DNA from: an uncultured bacterium
GTDB lineage: Bacteria; Bacillota; Clostridia; Lachnospirales; Lachnospiraceae
DNA: 54,465 nucleotides
Direction of reading: 5' to 3'
Assembly (NCBI GenBank): GCA_937893485.1
Contig: CALBJL010000024.1
Location: 1 to 54,465, forward strand
Positions 40,737 through 48,688 of this stretch are shown here, one piece after another; the first letter of the stretch is position 1; each line of letters opens with the position of its first letter. The notes under the pieces were generated by a model. The model was not told where the DNA came from and searched no databases. It worked only from the letters and a program-made list of their open reading frames with translations. The position numbers and the translations under genes are program-made.

Positions 40737-42425
40737 CTACTCCGCCTGAATATAGACCTTTTTCCCCTCAAACGCGAATCCGTAATGATAGATGCTTTCC
40801 GGTCTGTTTTCCAGAGCCAGCAATTCTGTGTCATACTTTTTCTCGCGGATCTGCTGTAGGGCTCTCTGTGCAGTCTCCTGCAGATTATGTTCCTCATCAG
40901 GATCATAAACCTTGAATTCTATGATAACCGCCGGTGTTCTTTCTTTTTTCGGGATTAACATCACGTCATATCTGCCGTATCCGCTTTCACGGTTGGATTT
41001 TAGCAGATACCGGTCACGCAGATCTGCTAACAGACCCAGAACAAAGCCATGATAAAAGCGCTCCGGCTGTCTTCGCTGTGACGGATGATGTCCCGCATCA
41101 AAGCTGCTAAAGGTCTCCAGCGCGATCTCGTTCATATAGACATTCATCGCCTTTACATCATGGTTTAACAGCGCAAGAATAAAGGGATTATAATTACCAT
41201 TCCCCGCAAACCAGTTACGGAACATATTGACAAACATGCTCTTTGTTTCAAGATTTGTTAATCGGAGATAGTACCACGGTTCCAACATTTCTCCACGATA
41301 CTCCAACTGTTCTACCCGCAGATACCCACTGGCCAGCAGAAGACTCCAGATGGCATTCTCATTTTGATCTAGCTGATCAAAAATAATCTCCTCGTCAAAA
41401 TTCACCACAATCTCACGATCCTCCAGTAGATCTTCCATTTTCTTTTTTATCTCAGAGGATGCTCTGCGGATCAGACTGTCAACCAGACCATTAGAACTCG
41501 TAGACGCCCAATAAGGACGAATCTGTTTTTTATCGAGAAAATTGGTAATCGACCACGGATTATAGATATCCCGCTCTCTGCCAAAAATAAATCCATCATA
41601 CCACTTTTTTACCAGATATTTCTGTCCCGACAACCCCATATCATCCAGTTGTGCAAAAACTTCTGCCTCTGTGAATCCAAACGCAGTTTCATATTCCTCA
41701 GAAGTGGTTGTAATTACATTCAAATTATTCAAATCCGAAAAAACAGACTCCTTTGCCACCCGGGTAATACCTGTCATCATCCCACGTTCCATATAGGGAT
41801 TCGACTTAAAGGTCGCATTGAACAGATTACGCACAAATGATGTAAACGCATTCCAATAACCATTCACATATGCTTCCTGCATGGGCGTATCATACTCATC
41901 CAGAATAATAATCACCTTTTTTCCATAGTATCGATACAAATATTCGCTCAATAGCTTCAATGCCATCGCCGCCTGTACATCCGCCATTTCCATAGATACT
42001 TTCTTATAGTATGCTATCTCATTCTCACTAAGGTGCCCACTCGCCAGCAAATATCTGTATTCCTCATAAAGGCTCACGATCTGCGCCTTGATCTGTTCTT
42101 TGGCATCCTGTAGATTATCTGCCTTTACCGAAGCGAAGCTCATAAAAATAACCGGATAAGTGCCCTGCAATTTTCGATATTTTTCTTCCTGCCATATAGA
42201 AAGATTGTCAAACAGTTCTGTTCGCCCCGCAAATTTATTTGAGAAAAAACAGTTGAGCATATCCATATTGAGTGTTTTTCCGAATCTCCGCGGTCTGGTA
42301 ATAAGTGTAACCTCATCTCCGCTCTCCCACCATTTTTTGATAAAGGCAGTCTTATCAATATACAATAAATTGTTTGTTCGGATATATGCAAAATCCTGAT
42401 TGCCGATCCCCACTAATTGGTTCAT
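40737..42425 (-). CDS. AAA-ATPase-like protein with C-terminal PD-(D/E)XK nuclease domain, second copy
   Basis: 562 residues from ATG 42425 (MNQLVGIGNQDFAYI, AAAGGGTG upstream); the frame is open to 42515 but upstream residues do not fit the family. P-loop variant LITRPRRFGKT (41-51), Walker B KVIIILDEYDTPMQEAY, and a C-terminal nuclease core GYGRYDVMLIPK with VIIEFKVYD. It is a divergent paralogue of the protein at 14437 (both have the FYHGFVLGLL/FYHGLLLGLL segment). Function unestablished. It sits between the late flagellar operon and the Rpn/TA island. Confidence 0.85.
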   Translation of the reverse strand: MNQLVGIGNQDFAYIRTNNLLYIDKTAFIKKWWESGDEVTLITRPRRFGKTLNMDMLNCFFSNKFAGRTELFDNLSIWQEEKYRKLQGTYPVIFMSFASVKADNLQDAKEQIKAQIVSLYEEYRYLLASGHLSENEIAYYKKVSMEMADVQAAMALKLLSEYLYRYYGKKVIIILDEYDTPMQEAYVNGYWNAFTSFVRNLFNATFKSNPYMERGMMTGITRVAKESVFSDLNNLNVITTTSEEYETAFGFTEAEVFAQLDDMGLSGQKYLVKKWYDGFIFGRERDIYNPWSITNFLDKKQIRPYWASTSSNGLVDSLIRRASSEIKKKMEDLLEDREIVVNFDEEIIFDQLDQNENAIWSLLLASGYLRVEQLEYRGEMLEPWYYLRLTNLETKSMFVNMFRNWFAGNGNYNPFILALLNHDVKAMNVYMNEIALETFSSFDAGHHPSQRRQPERFYHGFVLGLLADLRDRYLLKSNRESGYGRYDVMLIPKKERTPAVIIEFKVYDPDEEHNLQETAQRALQQIREKKYDTELLALENRPESIYHYGFAFEGKKVYIQAE

Positions 42426-42462
42426 ACGTCGCACCCTTTCTGCCAATATTAGCCAACTTTTA

Positions 42463-42502
42463 GAAAAAGCTATGAATAGTATAACCCATTCATAGCTTTT
42501 TC
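42463..42502 (-). terminator. Intrinsic terminator at the end of the late flagellar run
   Basis: A 15-bp perfect stem (42463-42477 with 42488-42502) carrying GCTATGAAT and ATTCATAGC, with A and T runs at its base. It lies about 27 bases after the FliT-like stop on the minus strand. Confidence 0.9.
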
Positions 42503-42528
42503 GAAAGATGATCACTGTTTCTAATCTC

Positions 42529-43008
42529 TTATTTTTTATTATCCAAAAACATCGCCTCTCCGGGCTTCTGGCGCATCATGCTCTTGTAATAGCTGCTCAC
42601 CATTTTCTGGTTTGCCTTCATCTCACGCACTTTGCTCTTTACGGTGGCAAATTTGCGCTGTGCAAGCTCATAATTGCGCTGCTCCTCTGTCCGGATCGAA
42701 GCATCCTGTACCATGATCTGGCGGATCAGTTCACGCATCTGCGAAAGCTGATCTTCATACAACTGATGGTCGCGCTGCATCAGATCCTTGATGTGCGCGT
42801 AAACTTCGTCGAAGCCTGCATCCAATGCCACGATCTGCTGTACGAGATCATCCTTATCCCGCACGTTCAGATCGAACGCATCCGGTGTCATATCTTCATC
42901 CAGCAGCAGCTCGCGCTGCTCTTTGCTCAGAATCGCTATACGGTTCAGCAGCACCAGTTTTTTTTGCAGACTCCGGATGAGGACATCCAAATACTCTCTT
43001 TCCTCCAT
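42529..43008 (-). CDS. fliT: FliT-like flagellar chaperone
   Basis: 159 residues from ATG 43008 (GGAG five bases upstream; a GTG at 43014 also opens the frame). The protein is almost entirely helical and coiled-coil-like (MEEREYLDVLIRSLQKKLVL at the start). Sequence similarity to FliT is weak, but the position directly after fliD-fliS is the classic place of fliT, whose product is the export chaperone of FliD. A FlgN-type chaperone is the alternative. Confidence 0.6.
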   Translation of the reverse strand: MEEREYLDVLIRSLQKKLVLLNRIAILSKEQRELLLDEDMTPDAFDLNVRDKDDLVQQIVALDAGFDEVYAHIKDLMQRDHQLYEDQLSQMRELIRQIMVQDASIRTEEQRNYELAQRKFATVKSKVREMKANQKMVSSYYKSMMRQKPGEAMFLDNKK

Positions 43009-43023
43009 ATTCACTCCGATCTG

Positions 43024-43419
43024 TCAGGATATTGCCGACTGCGACGGGGAGGTATGTGCTGTGCGCATAACCTCTTTCCATGTATCACGCATACCGCGCA
43101 GATGCTCCAGCACTTCGTTCAGAATCTCCGGGTCTTTCTTTAGATTCGCCTGAACCAGCCGATCATATACATACTCGTATACATTCTGGAAATCCTGCGC
43201 CACAGGGTACTTATGATCCAGCGTTGCCATGAATTCCTCAATGATCGCCTCGGTTTTTTTGATGTTCGTATGAGCACCCTGTATATCCTTTTTCTCAATA
43301 CACATGATCGCCATATTGCAGAATTTGATCGCCCCGTCATAGAGCATCAGCGTTAGCTCTGCTTTGGATGCCGTCATGATCTTACTGCGCATGTACTGAT
43401 TGTAGCCATTGTTTACCAT
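43024..43419 (-). CDS. fliS: Flagellin export chaperone FliS
   Basis: 131 residues: NGYNQYMRSKIMTASKAELT (4-23) and LMLYDGAIKFCN (24-35) are the FliS signature, followed by the four-helix bundle. FliS keeps flagellin monomers unfolded until export; in B. subtilis it also helps FliW release. GGAGGAACAACG precedes the ATG. It lies 68 bases after fliD. Confidence 0.95.
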   Translation of the reverse strand: MVNNGYNQYMRSKIMTASKAELTLMLYDGAIKFCNMAIMCIEKKDIQGAHTNIKKTEAIIEEFMATLDHKYPVAQDFQNVYEYVYDRLVQANLKKDPEILNEVLEHLRGMRDTWKEVMRTAHTSPSQSAIS

Positions 43420-43487
43420 CGTTGTTCCTCCAAATATCCATTCCAGTACCTATTCCGGTATCTGCCTCAACTCCAGACCCTTTCGGC

Positions 43488-45230
43488 TTATGATCCTAAC
43501 AAGCCCGACAATGAGGACTGCTGGCTCTGCAAAGATGCCAGTGCAGACTCCATCGCCGCAAATTTCTTATAATACTGGTCCTCGATATCCTGCACCTTCT
43601 GATCCCAGTCTGAGATCTTAGTCGTATAGCTTCTGTATTCCGTATCCAGCTGCTTATCATTATAGAAGCTGCCGTAGCTACGGAGTGTCGTAGCGGTCAT
43701 CTGCTCACCCAGACTGCTATATAAGTCATTACTGATCTTTTTGAAGAACTCAGTCACAGCATCCGGATCTTCGATGATCGCTGCCATCAGCTTGTCTGTA
43801 TTGGATGAAGTCGCATCATCATCTGCATCACCATCAATATGATAAGCATTCTGCTCATTATCCTCCGCATTCATGATGCCGAGCGTCTTGATACCAAAGC
43901 TGGAAAGTGCATAAGTCTTTCCGTTGATCTCGTAGGTTTTGGACATCGCGCTTGTCATGACGCTCATCAGCGTGCTGAGCGTAGAATCCCTGCGCAGGAT
44001 CGCGCCTTTGCCCTTTGCCTCCCACTTTTCGATCTCGGTATCGCTCATCGCGTCCTTTTCATCCTCTGTCAGAGGCTCGTAATCACTCGCGCTCTCTGCA
44101 TTATACGACTTGGTCATTGAATTGATCAAGTCATTGTAATCAGATAAAAAGTCCTTGATCTTATCATAAATACCCTGATTATCGGTCGTGGTCGTAACCG
44201 TAAGCACTTCACCGGCATCCGTCGTTGCCAGTGCATCAATCGTCAGCCCATTAATGCTGAACGAATTGCTCTTTGATGTGAAGTCCGCACCATTGAGCTT
44301 GATCTTCGCATCCTGCCCGTGAATACGAACAGCATCCGCATTATATCCAAGCTCATCTGTCGTTTTATTCTGCGCTTCCTTTGCATAAGCTGCAAAAGCC
44401 TTAAACTCTTGTACAATTGAATCTTTTGTCAACGCATCATCCGCAGCCTGATATTGTTTTGCAAAATTTGCCACCAGGCGATCCGTGTCTGTATCGTTTT
44501 TACCATAAGACTGCAACAAACTAGCAACTTCTGCATCATTCATATCACCATATGCAGCCGCATAGTCCGCATATGTCTTATCTCCGGCAGCCGTATCCGG
44601 AGCAACGTTCAACCCCAGCTTGCTGAGTGCGGTCGTTCCGTTTGCATTGAGCGCCGTGATCGTGAAATCTGCGTCTGCACCGCTGTCGGTAGAGCTGACG
44701 AAAATACGTCCGTTTGCGGCATCAAAGTTTGCTTTCACGCCGGCATCATTCAGCTTGGAGATTACCTCACTAACCTTGGTCGTTCCGCTGATCGTAATCT
44801 GCTTTCCATTGACGGAAATATCACCATCGCCGCTCATACCCAGCTCGCTCATCGTCGTTTCGGCTTCCACTGCTGTACCATCCAGCTTGGATACCTTTCC
44901 ACCGGTCAGATAGCCGCTCTTTGCAAGCTGCTTGATCTCTAAGGTCTGTGTACCGTTGACCGCATTGTTGCCTGCCGTGATCGATGCCTTTGACGCATTC
45001 GATACGGATGTTGTTTTTAGGCTGTAACCGGATGAAAAACGCATCTTATCCAGTCCGGTCCGGAAGCTGTAGGTCTTGGAGCTCAAGGACTTCCATGCTT
45101 CCTGCTTCCACGCGATCTTGTCCTGTGCCTTTTCGTATTTTGTTCCTTTTTGCTTATAAGCGGATACCAGCTCTGAAATAATGGATTCTGTATCCAGCCC
45201 TGAATTCATTCCTGTGATTCTAATCGGCAT
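43488..45230 (-). CDS. fliD: Flagellar filament cap FliD (hook-associated protein 2)
   Basis: 580 residues. The N-terminus IRITGMNSGLDTESIISELV and the NGTQTLEIKQLA segment (about 95-106) are typical FliD_N; the C-terminal FliD_C part ends with a coiled coil (KISDWDQKVQDIEDQYYKKF) and leucine-rich tail. An extra helical, acidic insertion (about residues 205-300) makes it longer than usual. FliD pentamers cap the filament and fold flagellin. AGGAGG precedes the ATG; it follows flaG by 14 bases. A divergent second FliD-like gene is at 3698. Confidence 0.95.
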   Translation of the reverse strand: MPIRITGMNSGLDTESIISELVSAYKQKGTKYEKAQDKIAWKQEAWKSLSSKTYSFRTGLDKMRFSSGYSLKTTSVSNASKASITAGNNAVNGTQTLEIKQLAKSGYLTGGKVSKLDGTAVEAETTMSELGMSGDGDISVNGKQITISGTTKVSEVISKLNDAGVKANFDAANGRIFVSSTDSGADADFTITALNANGTTALSKLGLNVAPDTAAGDKTYADYAAAYGDMNDAEVASLLQSYGKNDTDTDRLVANFAKQYQAADDALTKDSIVQEFKAFAAYAKEAQNKTTDELGYNADAVRIHGQDAKIKLNGADFTSKSNSFSINGLTIDALATTDAGEVLTVTTTTDNQGIYDKIKDFLSDYNDLINSMTKSYNAESASDYEPLTEDEKDAMSDTEIEKWEAKGKGAILRRDSTLSTLMSVMTSAMSKTYEINGKTYALSSFGIKTLGIMNAEDNEQNAYHIDGDADDDATSSNTDKLMAAIIEDPDAVTEFFKKISNDLYSSLGEQMTATTLRSYGSFYNDKQLDTEYRSYTTKISDWDQKVQDIEDQYYKKFAAMESALASLQSQQSSLSGLLGS

Positions 45231-45244
45231 ATCATTACCTCCTT

Positions 45245-45655
45245 CTAGCGTTTCTCATCGACCATGAGACCCGCCATCTCCCAAATCTTCTGGATCATAT
45301 CCAGCGTTTCCTCTGCCGGATATTCTCTTTTCACTTCTTTTGTATCCTTGTCTATGATCTTGATCGTGACGCGGTTCGTTCCCTCATGATATCCGAAGAT
45401 TGCCTCCGTGCTGGCTGATTTGCGGTTGATATCCTCAACTGCCTTTTTCAGTGAGCTGTCCGATACCTTTTCCGGGGCTGCATTCTTATCTGCCGCCTTG
45501 TCACTATCATTTGCTGCTTTCTGATTCTGCTGTCCGACCGGGATTGCCCGTTCCGGCATCTGCACAGTAGCTTGTGCTACACTCTGCGCTTTGTCGACTG
45601 ATACCCCACTTCCTTGATATGATACAGCCGCATTTTGAATTGGTTCCATAGTCAT
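45245..45655 (-). CDS. flaG: FlaG family flagellar protein
   Basis: 136 residues from ATG 45655 (GGAGG eight bases upstream; GTG 45664 also possible). A disordered Ala/Gln/Lys-rich N-terminus is followed by the conserved FlaG domain (about 75-136: FGYHEGTNRVTIKIIDKDTK, IQKIWEMAGLMVDEKR). FlaG affects filament length in several bacteria. It is the first gene after the SigD promoter at 45754-45780 and precedes fliD. The sequence before the ATG, CACGGAGG, also matches the CsrA consensus. Confidence 0.9.
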   Translation of the reverse strand: MTMEPIQNAAVSYQGSGVSVDKAQSVAQATVQMPERAIPVGQQNQKAANDSDKAADKNAAPEKVSDSSLKKAVEDINRKSASTEAIFGYHEGTNRVTIKIIDKDTKEVKREYPAEETLDMIQKIWEMAGLMVDEKR

Positions 45656-45701
45656 TTCCGCCACCTCCGTGTGATCTGATTGATATGTCTGGCAACATGC
45701 G

Positions 45702-45732
45702 AAGCAGCAGACCTGGCCATCATCTGCTGCTT
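45702..45732 (-). promoter_or_regulatory. Hairpin in the flaG leader
   Basis: AAGCAGCAGA and TCTGCTGCTT form a perfect 10-bp stem with an 11-base loop in the flaG 5' leader. No T-run follows, so it is more likely a leader structure than a terminator. Confidence 0.6.
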
Positions 45733-45753
45733 TGGTTTGGGTTGTTACTTTCT

Positions 45754-45780
45754 ATATCGGCACAGAACCCGGAAACTTTA
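45754..45780 (-). promoter_or_regulatory. SigD promoter of flaG-fliD-fliS-fliT
   Basis: Minus-strand TAAA (45777-45780, within TAAAGTTT), 16-base spacer, CCGATAT (45754-45760). It is identical in both elements to the flagellin promoter and lies about 100 bases before flaG. Confidence 0.93.
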
Positions 45781-45827
45781 TACTTTTTTGGGATTTTCGT
45801 TGTGAAGCATTTATAAGAAACCGGCGG

Positions 45828-46043
45828 TTACAAGAGCTGCTTCAACGCTGCCAGATTCTCCACGCTGGCTGCTGCCTCATTCTCCTTCTGGATCTGCAGG
45901 TAAACCTCCTTGCGGTATACCGGCACCTGCTTGGGCGCCTTGATACCCAGCTTTACCTGATCTCCACGGATCTCCAGTATCGTCACCTCAATATCGTTGT
46001 TTAATACGAGAGATTCACCTTTCTTTCTGGTTAAAGCTAACAT
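45828..46043 (-). CDS. csrA: Carbon storage/translation regulator CsrA
   Basis: 71 residues: MLALTRKKGESLVLNNDIEV and VKLGIKAPKQVPVYRKEVYL are diagnostic. CsrA binds GGA-containing hairpins in mRNA leaders; in FliW-containing Firmicutes its main target is flagellin mRNA. It overlaps fliW by 7 bases, the conserved fliW-csrA arrangement. AGGAGGGCAAGGT precedes the ATG. The flagellin leader at 38170-38252 has two fitting sites. Confidence 0.97.
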   Translation of the reverse strand: MLALTRKKGESLVLNNDIEVTILEIRGDQVKLGIKAPKQVPVYRKEVYLQIQKENEAAASVENLAALKQLL

Positions 46044-46495
46044 ACCTTGCCCTCCTTTCTCTTTTTGAGGGTCTCATAGATCGGGTGCTTTACCTGAAAA
46101 TCATCCTCCACGATGATCTGCACCGCCTTGTTGTTCGCCATATTGATAACAATCGGTGCTTTCAGGTTGACACTCATCTGCTCGATCTGCGGAGGAACCG
46201 TAATCGTCACGAGCACATAGATCTGATCCGGCGCCAGTTCACCAACCGGAGCCAGATGCTCGTCATTAACGGTAGGGTTGTAGCTGTCCAGCACCAGATT
46301 CGGCTCTAACACAGGCATTGCAAACTCCGTTTCCTCCATGGACTGGAGCCACATGATCGGAGAATCCGTATTGTCCACATCATGGATCAATGCAAATTTC
46401 TTCATAAACGGGAAACCTACGATTCCTTCCGGAAATATGATCAGTTTCTCATCCGGTATCGTTACTGTTCCAAATAATCTGGTTTCTGCTGTCAT
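46037..46495 (-). CDS. fliW: Flagellar assembly factor FliW
   Basis: 152 residues: IIFPEGIVGFPFMKKFALI (about 19-37), SPIMWLQSMEETEFAMPV and NNKAVQIIVEDDFQVKHPIY fit FliW. FliW binds CsrA non-competitively and flagellin, so that secretion of flagellin frees FliW to inhibit CsrA. GGAGGAAAACAGCT precedes the ATG. It follows flgL by 19 bases and overlaps csrA. Confidence 0.96.
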   Translation of the reverse strand: MTAETRLFGTVTIPDEKLIIFPEGIVGFPFMKKFALIHDVDNTDSPIMWLQSMEETEFAMPVLEPNLVLDSYNPTVNDEHLAPVGELAPDQIYVLVTITVPPQIEQMSVNLKAPIVINMANNKAVQIIVEDDFQVKHPIYETLKKRKEGKVC

Positions 46496-46514
46496 AGCTG
46501 TTTTCCTCCAAATA

Positions 46515-48674
46515 TTATAAGTAATCCAACAAAGTCATATTGTCGATCTTGCCCGCTGCCTTCAAAGAAGCCTGAAATGCGGTAAATGCCGATGTATAAT
46601 CGATCGTCACATCGGAAAGCTCCTCATCCTCATTATTGGACTTGAGTTCTGTAAAGGTCGTCTTCTGATTGCTCATCCGGTTTTCCGTCAATGATAACTG
46701 ATCGCCGCGGCTGCCGACATCTGTGATCGTCAGGTTCACACGACTTAAATATTTCTCGAAATTTGTGATCTGCGTACCGTATACCTTCTGTAAATGATCA
46801 TCCGCATATGCAACCTGTTTTTTCGCCTTCTCCAGACAATCCTTCAGGTATGCAACCTGATCATCCGCTGTATAATCTCCAGAATCGATCATTTCCTGAA
46901 TATTTGTCACGGTCGTATGTGCATTGATCGCCTCCTGAACGAGATCGGTCATTTCTGCCATATCACGGTAGCAGTCTGCGCTGACCACATCGTGGATCTG
47001 CGTATTGATCGCCATATCCTGATTGGTCGATACTGCATAATTGATATTCTGATAGATCCAGTTGCCGTCCTCATCATAGTTTGTATAAGTGATATGGTTA
47101 GCTGCACTGAAATCTGATTTATTCGTACAGTTAAAATACATTTCCGGGCGTGTCTCACCCTTTGTAAAACCGTCCTTATCGTAATTGACATTGAGTGTCG
47201 CAAACTCTGATGCCATCGTCTGCGCAATATTATTACCAAGCACCATCTCACCGGAATCCGGCAGATAAATGATCGTATTCTTATATTTTTCAGATACCGT
47301 ATCCGGATCTGCCGCCAGATCTGCGAGATAATCATTAAATTCCTGCTCCGTCATCGTCTCGATCTTCAGGTTGGTCGTAAGCTGTTTATCGGAGGTGTAG
47401 AGCTCATAGGATTTGCCCTGTGTGGGATCTTGGGCATCTACCGGAGCCGCCTTCGCGGTCATCGCTACATTGCCATCCGCATTCGTGACCGTGATCGTAG
47501 CATCATCAGCATCACCTACCGTCTTCTCCAGATTCGTATTGATCGAATTGCCCTGCGAATCCTTTACAGTCGTCAGCACACCGTTCGCATCATAGCCCAG
47601 ATCTACACGGTTACCCTGTGAATCAACGACATAAGCTGTCTTTGTACCATTTCCATCGTCTGCTTCCTGTGCAGTAAACGCCGTATTTCCGGCTTCATCC
47701 GTAAATGTATAGGTCCTCGTCGTCACGCCTCCGATCGTTGTCTCTCTGACCGCCATTGTGAGCGAAGGATCATCGACCGAAAAACCGCCCTTCGATGAAA
47801 TATTCAGCTTGTAGCCATTCATATCCTCCAGACTGGCTCCGGTCATCTGACCGTTCGCATCCGCCTGATAGGTGAACGCACTGTCCTTCCGCAGACTTCT
47901 CCACTGGAAAAGCTGGCTGGATGCCGTACCTGTCATATCCGCCGTAATGGTTACATTTCCCTTTGTCGTACCGTCTGCCTTGGAGGAACTCGTATCCACC
48001 GAATAGTTATAGGCGAGACTGTTCAGATTGCTCAGCTTATTATAAGCAAGACGCAGGCGTTTTAATACTTCCTCCTGCGGTGTACCGACCTGATTTGCTG
48101 CCGGATTCTGTACCTCACCTGCAGACGGGGTATCCAGCTTGTTCGCATAATAGGTATAGGTCTGCATATCATCAATACTCAGCTGCTCGTTGATCTCATA
48201 CTTGGCATTGGATGCCTCTAATGCATCCTGAAATGTCACGGTCGAGTTCGTCTTATACCCGCTGAATACGGTACGATCCGCATAGTCGGCATTCGCCTCC
48301 GCATACAGCTGGGAGCTCAGACTCTTAAGCTGAGTCAGGATCGTCTGGCGATCCTCGTCTGACAATGTACCGGTCGAGCCATTGACCGCCAGACGGTAAG
48401 CATCGTTTAAGATATCCTTCATGTTCGTGAGCGCCGTCTCCGTCACATCCATCCATGACTGTGCATCCTTGATGTTGTTTCCGTAATACTGGTTAATCTG
48501 GCTGAGTGTTGTGGATAAACGCAGTGATTTGATCGCGATCAGCGGATTATCCGAAGGCTTCGTGATCTTTTTCTGCGTAGACATCTGCGTGTTCAGACGA
48601 TCCACAGACACTTTATTATTATTGATATTTGTTTTCGTGGTATTCATCATCATACCATTCGTAATTCGCATCAT
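46515..48674 (-). CDS. flgL: Hook-filament junction protein FlgL, unusually long
   Basis: 719 residues, roughly twice the common length. The N-terminal flagellin-like part (MRITNGMMMNTTKTNINNNK, then STQKKITKPSDNPLIAIKSL) and the C-terminal part (SRVNLTITDVGSRGDQLSLT) are conserved. Between them, about residues 210-560 form an acidic, Asp/Asn/Thr/Gly-rich region (for example VTNADGNVAM) with repeated beta-strand character, probably a surface-exposed domain. FlgL joins hook and filament. It follows the second flgK by 14 bases. Confidence 0.93.
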   Translation of the reverse strand: MMRITNGMMMNTTKTNINNNKVSVDRLNTQMSTQKKITKPSDNPLIAIKSLRLSTTLSQINQYYGNNIKDAQSWMDVTETALTNMKDILNDAYRLAVNGSTGTLSDEDRQTILTQLKSLSSQLYAEANADYADRTVFSGYKTNSTVTFQDALEASNAKYEINEQLSIDDMQTYTYYANKLDTPSAGEVQNPAANQVGTPQEEVLKRLRLAYNKLSNLNSLAYNYSVDTSSSKADGTTKGNVTITADMTGTASSQLFQWRSLRKDSAFTYQADANGQMTGASLEDMNGYKLNISSKGGFSVDDPSLTMAVRETTIGGVTTRTYTFTDEAGNTAFTAQEADDGNGTKTAYVVDSQGNRVDLGYDANGVLTTVKDSQGNSINTNLEKTVGDADDATITVTNADGNVAMTAKAAPVDAQDPTQGKSYELYTSDKQLTTNLKIETMTEQEFNDYLADLAADPDTVSEKYKNTIIYLPDSGEMVLGNNIAQTMASEFATLNVNYDKDGFTKGETRPEMYFNCTNKSDFSAANHITYTNYDEDGNWIYQNINYAVSTNQDMAINTQIHDVVSADCYRDMAEMTDLVQEAINAHTTVTNIQEMIDSGDYTADDQVAYLKDCLEKAKKQVAYADDHLQKVYGTQITNFEKYLSRVNLTITDVGSRGDQLSLTENRMSNQKTTFTELKSNNEDEELSDVTIDYTSAFTAFQASLKAAGKIDNMTLLDYL

Positions 48675-48688
48675 AGTCGTTTTACCTC

